The notes under the pieces are model-generated. The model did no database searches, was not told the DNA's origin, and saw nothing but the letters and a program-made list of their open reading frames with translations. A stretch of 12,282 bases of DNA from JAVBJV01 sp031546815 (lineage in GTDB: Bacteria > Pseudomonadota > Alphaproteobacteria > Acetobacterales > Acetobacteraceae): the NCBI GenBank assembly GCA_031546815.1, contig JAVBJV010000030.1, positions 1-12,282 on the forward strand, given 5' to 3'. Made by a program: the position numbers and the translations under genes. Of the stretch, positions 6,173 to 12,282 are shown piece by piece. Position 1 is the stretch's first letter; each line of letters starts with the position of its first letter.

Positions 6173-7774
6173 ATGTTGCGACTGACCGACCTGATCCTGC
6201 CGCTGGAACACAGCGACGCCGACTTGCGCGCCGCCATTGCCGCACGGCTTGGCGTGGAGGACGCGGATCTGCAGTCGTGGACGGTGTTCCGCCGCGGTTA
6301 CGATGCGCGCAAGCCGCACGCGATCCGGCTGGTCTACACGCTGGATGTGAGCGTGCGCGATGAAGCGGTTGTGCGTGCGGACAAACACATAGCGCCGTCG
6401 CCCGACACCACCTACCGCGCCCCGTATCGTGCGCCGGAAGGTCTCGCCGAACGCCCGGTGGTGATCGGTGCCGGGCCGTGCGGATTGCTGGCGGGATTGC
6501 TGCTTGCCCAGATGGGGTTCCGCCCGATCATCCTGGAACGCGGCAAGGCGGTGAAGGAGCGCACGAAGGATACGTTCCGTCTGTGGCGTCAGTCCGAACT
6601 CACGCCTGAATCGAACGTGCAGTTCGGTGAAGGCGGTGCGGGCACGTTTTCGGATGGCAAGCTGCACAGCCAGATCAGCGACCCGAACCATTATGGACGC
6701 AAGGTGCTGCAGGAATTCGTCAAGGCCGGTGCGCCGGACGAGATCCTGTATCTCAGCAAGCCGCATATCGGCACGTTCCGGCTGGTCCACATGGTCGAGG
6801 AGATGCGCGCGAGTATCGAAGCGCTGGGCGGTGAATACCGGTTCAGCACGCGTGTTGACGACATCGACATTCACACGACCGAAGATGGCCAGCGTGAAGT
6901 GCGTGGCCTGAAGCTGGCGGGGGGTGAATATCTGCCCACGCGCCACGTCGTGCTGGCCATCGGGCACAGCGCGCGCGACACGTTCGAGATGCTGCATGCG
7001 CGCGGTGTGTATCTGGAAGCCAAACCGTTCTCGGTGGGCGTGCGGATCGAGCATCCGCAATCGCTGATCGATCGGGCGCGGTTCGGTGCCAATGCGGGCA
7101 ACAAGCTGCTGGGTGCTGCCGATTACAAACTGGTGCATCACGCCGGCAACGGGCGTGCGGTGTACAGCTTCTGCATGTGCCCGGGTGGCACGGTGGTGGC
7201 GGCGGCGTCTGAACCAGGGCGCGTGGTAACCAACGGCATGAGCCAGTATTCGCGCGCCGAACGCAACGCCAATGCCGGGATCGTCGTCAGCGTAACGCCG
7301 GAGCAGGATTACCCTGGCCACCCGTTGGCGGGCATTGCGTTCCAGCGTGCATTGGAAGAACGCGCCTTTGCGGCAGGCGGCGGCACGTATGCTGCGCCGG
7401 GGCAGTTGGTGGGGGATTTTCTGGCAGGGCAGGCATCGACGGAATTTGGATCTGTGCAGCCATCCTACACGCCAGGCGTGAAGTTGGGCGACCTTGCCGC
7501 CTGTCTGCCGGATTTTGTGGTGACGGCAATCCGCGAGGCTCTGCCTGCGTTCGACCGCAAGATCGCGGGCTTTGCGATGCACGATGCGATGCTGACCGGT
7601 GTCGAGACACGCACATCGTCGCCCGTGCGGATCAAGCGCGACGATACGTTGCAGAGCCTGAACACACGCGGCCTGTATCCGGCGGGCGAGGGGGCTGGTT
7701 ATGCGGGTGGCATTCTGTCAGCCGGTGTGGACGGCATCCGCATTGCCGAGGCCGTTGCGGCAAACATGATCTGA
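6173..7774 (+). CDS. FAD-dependent oxidoreductase, COG2509-type (uncharacterised NAD(P)/FAD dehydrogenase)
   Basis: A 533-residue flavoprotein of unknown substrate. An N-terminal alpha/beta region of about 90 residues (LRLTDLILPLEH to DTTYRAPYRAPEG) precedes the dinucleotide-binding fold VVIGAGPCGLLAGLLLAQMG (96-115), with GxGxxG at 99-104. Next come FGEGGAGTFSDGKL (151-164), which is strongly characteristic of this family, a second region with HVVLAIGHSARDTFEML, and a C-terminal FAD motif GLYPAGEGAGYAGGILSAG. This order matches proteins usually labelled NAD(P)/FAD-dependent oxidoreductase or FAD-dependent dehydrogenase. The frame can start at GTG 6167, but AAGGA at 6158-6162 is better spaced (10 bases) for ATG 6173. 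No transmembrane segment or signal peptide is evident, so it is probably cytosolic. It is 56 bases downstream of the MaoC gene and could be co-transcribed, but nothing links its function to that operon. Confidence 0.88.
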   Translation: MLRLTDLILPLEHSDADLRAAIAARLGVEDADLQSWTVFRRGYDARKPHAIRLVYTLDVSVRDEAVVRADKHIAPSPDTTYRAPYRAPEGLAERPVVIGAGPCGLLAGLLLAQMGFRPIILERGKAVKERTKDTFRLWRQSELTPESNVQFGEGGAGTFSDGKLHSQISDPNHYGRKVLQEFVKAGAPDEILYLSKPHIGTFRLVHMVEEMRASIEALGGEYRFSTRVDDIDIHTTEDGQREVRGLKLAGGEYLPTRHVVLAIGHSARDTFEMLHARGVYLEAKPFSVGVRIEHPQSLIDRARFGANAGNKLLGAADYKLVHHAGNGRAVYSFCMCPGGTVVAAASEPGRVVTNGMSQYSRAERNANAGIVVSVTPEQDYPGHPLAGIAFQRALEERAFAAGGGTYAAPGQLVGDFLAGQASTEFGSVQPSYTPGVKLGDLAACLPDFVVTAIREALPAFDRKIAGFAMHDAMLTGVETRTSSPVRIKRDDTLQSLNTRGLYPAGEGAGYAGGILSAGVDGIRIAEAVAANMI

Positions 7775-7779
7775 CGAGA

Positions 7780-7807
7780 CCCGGATACTGGCTGTCCAGC
7801 ATCCGGG
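7780..7807. terminator. Hairpin between two convergent genes, probable bidirectional terminator
   Basis: CCCGGAT (7780-7786) pairs with ATCCGGG (7801-7807). After an A/C mismatch, CTGG (7788-7791) pairs with CCAG (7796-7799) around a CTGT loop. It lies between the stop of the FAD oxidoreductase and the stop of the convergent DUF3141 gene, which fits a terminator for both. There is no good T run on either side, so efficiency is uncertain. Confidence 0.6.
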
Positions 7808-7817
7808 CATCTTCCAG

Positions 7818-10028
7818 TTACTTCGCGGCTTTTTTCCGTGCTGCCGGTTTCTTTTCGGATCCGGCGGGCAGAATCAGCGCTTCCAGACGATCCAGACGTG
7901 CGCGCGTTTCTTCATCCGGTTCACCTGTGGCGTTGCTGATGGCGTAGATGGCTTTCATGACAGTTGCACGATCTGCTGCTGTCTTGTCGCCATCCAGCAT
8001 GGCGGGGATGGCGTTCAGCGCTTCCTCGCGGTTGATGCTCAAGATCAGCGCCTGTTCACGCATCATGGCTTTGAAGGCACCGATCTTCAGGTCGTGCCCA
8101 TGCTCGGCGCGGATATGCTGCAGTGTTGCGAAGTTGCGCTCATCGGCGCCATGTGCGGCGGCAACATACAGCAACGCACGGGTGACGGCTTCGCGCATGC
8201 CACCCTGTGTGATCCGTGCTTTCAGTTCATTCATGCGCTTCTGGATGAAGGCCTGCTCCTCGGGCGCGAGGCCAGGGCGCGGGCGCGGCGGCGTTTGTCC
8301 GCTGGTCATCCCCAGTGCGGCCTGCAGCATCGGCGATCCGAACATATTGAGGAACATGTTCTCGACCATGCTGTCGCGCGCCTGCCCCATCTGGTCCAGC
8401 GTCTGCGAGATCTGCTTCGAGACCTGTTCCTGCATACGCACGAATGGATTGTCCGCAGAGGCCGGTTTGCGGTCCTTCCGAACGGCTTCGGCCATCGATG
8501 CGACTGTCTGCATCAGCGGGTTCTCGGGCTGGAAGAGTTCAAACGGCAGGCGGACGGGGTTTGTCTTTGCCAGCAGGTCTGCCGTGTGCTCGTTCGCCAC
8601 CATGCGCACGAAGGGCTGTGCGTATGTTTTGTAAATGCTGTTGGTGATTTCGGACATGCGACGCACGGCGGCAAACCGGTGCTCGTCTTCCAAATCGTTG
8701 GTGCCGAGGCTGCGAATGTCGTCCAGCGTGCGCATCTCGAACCGGACGAACCATTCACCGTATTGGGGCGCTGCCGTGTCGTCGGCGGAGCGCTGGATCA
8801 GCTTCGCTTCGTAAAGGCCCGGCGGCATCGCGTCGATCCCGTCGATGTGGTGCGAGAATTCGGCGTGTTCCTTGCTGCCGACTTTGCCGGAAACAAAGAT
8901 CCCCAGATGCCCGATGTCCTCGTGCAGCGCATAGATGATCGTCTGGCCATGCGCGCGAATGTCGTCCACATCGCGATAGAGATCCAGAATCCATCCCAGC
9001 GCCTGTTGCGGCGGGGTGATGTTGTCGCCCTTGGAACAGAAGCACAGGATCGGCGATGTGATGTTGCGCAGATCGATCCGCTCGCCCGCCTGGGTGATCA
9101 TCTCGGCGGTGGCCAGACGATTGCCCACGAACAGGTTGTCGGCGATGTATTGCATCTCCTCGGCGTTGAGCATGATGTGGTTGCCCCACCAGCGCTCGAA
9201 CTCGAGGTATCGTTGGGCTTCGGTGTCGACCTTGGACCAGACGTTATACTGCTTGTCCCAGTAAGTGTTGGCCAGATTGAGGCCTTCGAAATTGGCGACC
9301 AGCCATGCACCGTCGAACTTGCCGTTGCCGATGTCGCCGGTCAGCGCCGTCAGCCAGCTTCCGCCCAAAAGGCCGCCCGAATAGCGCATCGGGTTTTTCC
9401 CGTGCACGCCCGCCCAATAGGACAGCGGCGCACCCGCCACGATGATCGGGCCGAACAGTTCGGGGCGCGTGGCCGCCAGCATCATCACCGCCCAGCCTGC
9501 CTGGCAGTTGCCGATCACACAGGGTTTGCCGTCGGCATCGGCATGCAGTTCGTTCACTTTTTCAAGGAAGGCACCTTCGGCGTGCATCACGTCTTCGATG
9601 GTCTGCCCCGGTTCCGGATTGGGCAGGAAGCCGATGAAGTAACACTGATGCCCGGCGTTCATGGCGACGCCGATTTCGCTCTCGGCCTTGAAACCGCCAA
9701 TGCCAGGGGCCTGACCCGCGCGCGGATCGATCACCACAAATGGGCGGCGCTTCGGGTCGATCTTCACACCTTCGGGCGGGGTGATTTTTACCAAGCCATA
9801 ATTGACCGGACGCGGCAGGGTCCGCCCGTCCATCAGCACTTCACCCTCATAACGCAGAACATTCGGTGCCGTCCGGTGCATGCTGTCCTGATAGTCCGCG
9901 CTGCGTTGGCGCAGTACGTCCCAGAACAGAATTGTGCGCTGCCAGGCGTCGGTCGAGTATTCAACAGCATCGGTAAACAAGGCTGCCATCGCGGGGAGAT
10001 CTGTGGAGGGGGGCTTGTTTGCCGACAT
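7818..10028 (-). CDS. DUF3141 protein, PhaC-like alpha/beta-hydrolase with C-terminal helical domain
   Basis: A 736-residue protein of the DUF3141 family, related to polyhydroxyalkanoate synthases and other alpha/beta-hydrolases; biochemical role not established. No signal peptide is visible. The hydrolase core includes RPFVVIDPRAGQAPGIGGFK (95-114), a lipase-like box GNCQAGW (173-179) with Cys175 in place of Ser, SKGDNITPP with Asp335, and HEDIGHLGIFVSG with His374. This Cys-Asp-His set is the triad used by PHA synthases, but the GxCxAG box differs from the PhaC GxCxGG form. Residues about 530-605 are helix-rich and resemble neither. Residues about 608-700 (MREAVTRALLYVAAAHGADE onward) look like a small TerB-like helical bundle, and the tail SEKKPAARKKAAK is Lys/Ala-rich. 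Whether it makes, binds or breaks a polyester or thioester is unknown. It is downstream of, and in the same direction as, the NDH-2/SelD fusion. Start ATG 10026-10028 has a weak ribosome site. Confidence 0.85.
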   Translation of the reverse strand: MSANKPPSTDLPAMAALFTDAVEYSTDAWQRTILFWDVLRQRSADYQDSMHRTAPNVLRYEGEVLMDGRTLPRPVNYGLVKITPPEGVKIDPKRRPFVVIDPRAGQAPGIGGFKAESEIGVAMNAGHQCYFIGFLPNPEPGQTIEDVMHAEGAFLEKVNELHADADGKPCVIGNCQAGWAVMMLAATRPELFGPIIVAGAPLSYWAGVHGKNPMRYSGGLLGGSWLTALTGDIGNGKFDGAWLVANFEGLNLANTYWDKQYNVWSKVDTEAQRYLEFERWWGNHIMLNAEEMQYIADNLFVGNRLATAEMITQAGERIDLRNITSPILCFCSKGDNITPPQQALGWILDLYRDVDDIRAHGQTIIYALHEDIGHLGIFVSGKVGSKEHAEFSHHIDGIDAMPPGLYEAKLIQRSADDTAAPQYGEWFVRFEMRTLDDIRSLGTNDLEDEHRFAAVRRMSEITNSIYKTYAQPFVRMVANEHTADLLAKTNPVRLPFELFQPENPLMQTVASMAEAVRKDRKPASADNPFVRMQEQVSKQISQTLDQMGQARDSMVENMFLNMFGSPMLQAALGMTSGQTPPRPRPGLAPEEQAFIQKRMNELKARITQGGMREAVTRALLYVAAAHGADERNFATLQHIRAEHGHDLKIGAFKAMMREQALILSINREEALNAIPAMLDGDKTAADRATVMKAIYAISNATGEPDEETRARLDRLEALILPAGSEKKPAARKKAAK

Positions 10029-10065
10029 TCAACTGTTCTCGTTCTTGTGGTTGAAGTATCCCTTC

Positions 10066-10094
10066 AGTGTAAGTCGGGTGTACGGATAAGTCCA
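10066..10094 (-). promoter_or_regulatory. Weak candidate promoter upstream of the DUF3141 gene
   Basis: On the - strand TGGACT (10094-10089) and TACACT (10071-10066) are separated by 17 bases, each matching the sigma-70 consensus at four of six positions. A 5-base inverted repeat (TGAAG / CTTCA, 10066-10052) overlaps the expected transcription start. The spacing is good but the matches are modest. Confidence 0.3.
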
Positions 10095-10106
10095 TGAGCG
10101 CGATAT

Positions 10107-12212
10107 TTAGTTACGCAGCGTGCCCAGGATCTGTAACGGGTTTGCAGTATCGGAATGTACTCCAACCGCACCGATGACGGCGGCTTCCATGCCCGCCTGC
10201 TGCAACGCCATAACACAGGATTCCGCCCGCCCCTGCGGGACCGCTGCAAGCAGCCCCCCGGAGATTTGTGGGGCGAACAGCAGCGGATGTGCTGCATCGT
10301 GGTTCGGCAGTGCGTCGCACAAGGTTTGGGCCCCGGGCAGCACCGGGATGGCAGCCTGATCCAGCGTCACCGTCTGTGCTGTGGTGCGCAGCATGTTGAG
10401 GATGGTTCCGGCCAGCCCCGCATCGGCCAGATTGGCGCAGGCGTGGATATCGTGGGCGCGCAGAATCTCCATGGCGGGGGCATCGGTGCGGCGCATCGAC
10501 GCAATGGCGGCCAGCAGCCAGCGTGCGGGGACCAGACCACGGGCGTTGTTCTCGACGATTGTGGAACTGCCGATGGGCTTGGTGAGGATCAGCGCATCGC
10601 CCGCGCGCAACGTGTGCATGCTGATGGCCTGTTCGGGGCGCACCAGACCGGTCATCGAAAATCCGAACAGGGTTTCATCGGATGAGGACTGCACATCGTG
10701 GCCGCCGGTCAGCAGGCAATGTGCGTCGGACAGGATGCGTGTGGCGCCATGCAGCATCTGCTCCAGATCGTTCTCCAGACTTCTGGCGGACAGGGGCGGA
10801 AGCTGTGCAAGCGCCCGTGCCGCCCATGGATGTGCGCCCATGGCAAAAATCGGCCCCATGGCGTGGGCAGCGGAAATTTCGCCTGTGATGAACGGATCGG
10901 ATACCGGTGCGCGCAACAACGACACGCTTTGCACAGTCGCGCTGCCCAGTGGCGGCATGACCAGTGCGGCGTCGTTCTGCACATCCAGCCCCAGCAGGAT
11001 GTCCGCGGATTGCGGCTGCGGCATACTGGCGATAACGCGCTGCATGATGCCGGGCGCTGCTTGCTGTGGCCGTGCGGCTGGCGGTGCCGCAGTGGGACGC
11101 AGAGCGGCATAGTTCCGCAACCTCGTCTGCCCCGCGTTGTTTTTCCAGCGCAGCAGCCAGCCGCCCGAGAGCGGAACATTGTTATGCCAGGAAACCGCAT
11201 CGGTCATCGATGTGCGCACGATGACAGGCGGCGTCAGCATCTGCCCGAGGCGCGTCTGCTGCGGCTGCATGCGCAGCGCCTGCCCGGATATGGCGCGACG
11301 CAGATTGTCGGCCAGCAATGTGCCGCTGTTGGTGCCCTGTGTGTCATCAACCACCGAGGCACAGCTGCCAGCGGCGAAAACAAAATCGTGACTGACACTG
11401 CGCAATGCCGCGTCAACACAGACGAAGCCGGTGTCGGTGACGGCAAATCCCGCGGTCCGTGTCAGCCATTCCGGTGCGCGGGCATCGGTCGCCCAGATCG
11501 CATCGCTGACATCGAGCGCAGTTCCATCGGACAGGTAGAGGCTTTTCCCGTCGAACTTCACCACCGTCACGCCGTTGACGATGCCGACATGGGCCTGCAC
11601 CAGCGCGGTGCGGATCAGCCGATGAATACGCGGTGGTGACTGGATCAGCGGTTCCAGATCCCGGCTGACCAGGGTGAAGGAAAAGCGTCCGGCGAAACGA
11701 TGCGCCAGCGCCAGCACAAGTTCGACCGCGGTGGGCGTGTTGCCGACTACGGCGATATGCGCGCCATGCGGCTGGCGCTGTTCCAGTTCGCCGAAGCGCG
11801 CCAGAAACTGCCCTGCCGGTTGCAGCGGAACGCCGCTTTCCGAGGCCGCTTTCTGCAGATGCCCCGAAGGGCGCGACACACCGCCGACATCGACCGAGAG
11901 CACATCAAACCCGATATCGGGCCGGTCACCAACCTGCAACTGGCGCGCAGCAAGGTCTATCCCATGCGCTTCGCTCAGGATCAGGCGCGCACCGGCGGCT
12001 TCGGCCAGCGGGACAAGATCGGTATGGACGGCATCGAAGTCGCGCGTGCCATACAGCACGTCGGACAGCATGGGCGCGTGCAGGGACAGTGCCTCGCGCG
12101 CGACCAGCGTGAGGCGTGTGCCTCGCAGCTTCTTCAGGGCGAACTGACGCAGAACGTCGAGATGCGCGTGGCCTGCGCCGAGCAGAAGCAGGTCGGTGGT
12201 TGTGTGGAGCAT
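10107..12212 (-). CDS. Fusion of NDH-2-like flavoprotein and SelD-like domain, with degenerate catalytic motifs
   Basis: A 701-residue two-domain protein. Residues 7-370 resemble the NADH dehydrogenase/FAD-binding half of proteins annotated as bifunctional NADH dehydrogenase/selenide, water dikinase; residues about 385-690 resemble SelD, the ATP-dependent selenophosphate synthetase. FAD motif GAGHAH (12-17) is kept, but the second dinucleotide motif reads VVGNTPTAVEL (155-165), lacking the GxGxxG glycines, and the usual AAGDCA is AAGSCA (280-285). In the SelD half, IFAMG (455-459), LTKPIG (543-548) and SGGLL (651-655) are recognisable. The Cys17/Lys20 motif of E. coli SelD is absent; N87 aligns to His450, D91 to Pro454, D227 to Asn594, while D51 aligns to Asp414. 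The frame is intact, so it may be repurposed. ATG 12212 is preferred: GAGGA lies 9 bases upstream, whereas the longer GTG start (12269) has none. Alignment was by eye from remembered SelD sequence. Confidence 0.82.
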   Translation of the reverse strand: MLHTTTDLLLLGAGHAHLDVLRQFALKKLRGTRLTLVAREALSLHAPMLSDVLYGTRDFDAVHTDLVPLAEAAGARLILSEAHGIDLAARQLQVGDRPDIGFDVLSVDVGGVSRPSGHLQKAASESGVPLQPAGQFLARFGELEQRQPHGAHIAVVGNTPTAVELVLALAHRFAGRFSFTLVSRDLEPLIQSPPRIHRLIRTALVQAHVGIVNGVTVVKFDGKSLYLSDGTALDVSDAIWATDARAPEWLTRTAGFAVTDTGFVCVDAALRSVSHDFVFAAGSCASVVDDTQGTNSGTLLADNLRRAISGQALRMQPQQTRLGQMLTPPVIVRTSMTDAVSWHNNVPLSGGWLLRWKNNAGQTRLRNYAALRPTAAPPAARPQQAAPGIMQRVIASMPQPQSADILLGLDVQNDAALVMPPLGSATVQSVSLLRAPVSDPFITGEISAAHAMGPIFAMGAHPWAARALAQLPPLSARSLENDLEQMLHGATRILSDAHCLLTGGHDVQSSSDETLFGFSMTGLVRPEQAISMHTLRAGDALILTKPIGSSTIVENNARGLVPARWLLAAIASMRRTDAPAMEILRAHDIHACANLADAGLAGTILNMLRTTAQTVTLDQAAIPVLPGAQTLCDALPNHDAAHPLLFAPQISGGLLAAVPQGRAESCVMALQQAGMEAAVIGAVGVHSDTANPLQILGTLRN

Positions 12213-12221
12213 GCTCGGGGT

Positions 12222-12226
12222 TCCTC
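12222..12226 (-). promoter_or_regulatory. Ribosome binding site of the NDH-2/SelD fusion
   Basis: GAGGA on the - strand sits 9 bases before the ATG at 12212-12210. It sets the start against the longer in-frame GTG at 12269, and lies in the 23-base gap after the upstream gene's stop. Confidence 0.6.
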
Positions 12227-12235
12227 GGGGTAGCG

Positions 12236-12282
12236 TTATCGTGGTGCGCGCAGGCGTTCGGCGACCCACATCAGGACAATAG
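12236..12282 (-). CDS. C-terminal tail of an unidentified gene, truncated by the window edge
   Basis: On the - strand the frame entering from the right edge reads IVLMWVAERLRAPR and stops at TAA (12238-12236). A short hydrophobic run followed by a basic tail would suit the cytosolic end of a last membrane helix, for example in a transporter permease, but 14 residues cannot identify the protein. The stop is 23 bases before the fusion gene's ATG, so the two are probably in one operon. The frame could also be open by chance. Confidence 0.45.
   Translation of the reverse strand, partial: IVLMWVAERLRAPR

Noticed and set aside
6140..7582. Open frame of 480 codons antisense to the FAD oxidoreductase
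   Set aside because: Arg/His/Gln-rich shadow of a gene with clear FAD motifs on the other strand.
8094..10097. Open frame of 667 codons antisense to the DUF3141 gene
   Set aside because: Length is striking, but the - strand protein shows a full family architecture, while this translation is compositionally biased with no motif.
10698..11639. Cys/Arg-rich + strand frame of 313 codons opposite the NDH-2/SelD fusion
   Set aside because: Composition is typical of an antisense shadow; no homologous motif or good ribosome site.
10107..12212. Calling the fusion a functional selenophosphate synthetase
   Set aside because: The Cys/Lys catalytic motif and most metal ligands are not visible, so a selD symbol would mislead.
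1..12282. CRISPR arrays, tRNA/rRNA genes, insertion sequences, prophage or attachment sites
   Set aside because: No regularly spaced repeats, tRNA cloverleaf, transposase motif or flanking direct repeats were seen in the intergenic spaces, all under 100 bases.

Overview
This is a high-GC, densely coding bacterial window. Gene content points to a proteobacterium with large carboxylate-uptake capacity: a Bug/TctC-type binding protein, a GcvA-like LysR regulator, a class III CoA-transferase and a DUF3141 protein. Alphaproteobacteria of the Rhodospirillales/Acetobacteraceae type, or Burkholderiales, fit best. The assignment rests on gene families only and is tentative. Every stretch over 300 bases is covered by a gene.

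Left block (+ strand, 1-2421). The window opens inside what looks like the last codons of a crotonase-fold enoyl-CoA hydratase, disturbed by two long poly-C tracts. One base after its stop comes HMG-CoA lyase, which suggests the end of a leucine-degradation (liu-type) cluster. A complete 4-aminobutyrate aminotransferase (gabT) follows 98 bases later. A strong hairpin ends gabT and is shared with a convergent LysR-family gene.

Middle block (2458-6116). The LysR gene (-) is divergent from a three-gene + strand operon across only 57 bases: class III CoA-transferase, periplasmic tripartite-tricarboxylate-type binding protein, and a MaoC hot-dog hydratase whose start overlaps the previous stop (ATGA). 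The likely logic is capture of a carboxylate, activation to its CoA ester, and (de)hydration, under control of the LysR protein. The substrate is not visible. No TctA/TctB membrane genes lie in the window.

Right block (6117-12282). A + strand COG2509-type FAD oxidoreductase converges on a - strand pair across a hairpin. Transcribed leftward, the pair is an NDH-2-like flavoprotein fused to a SelD-like domain, then a DUF3141 PhaC-like alpha/beta-hydrolase. A fragment of another - strand gene lies at the right edge, 23 bases upstream of the fusion.

The most unusual item is the NDH-2/SelD fusion. Its 701-codon frame is intact, yet by eye its SelD half lacks the Cys/Lys catalytic motif and most metal/ATP ligands, and its NDH-2 half has altered dinucleotide- and FAD-binding motifs. 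It looks like a repurposed pseudo-enzyme, not a working selenophosphate synthetase.
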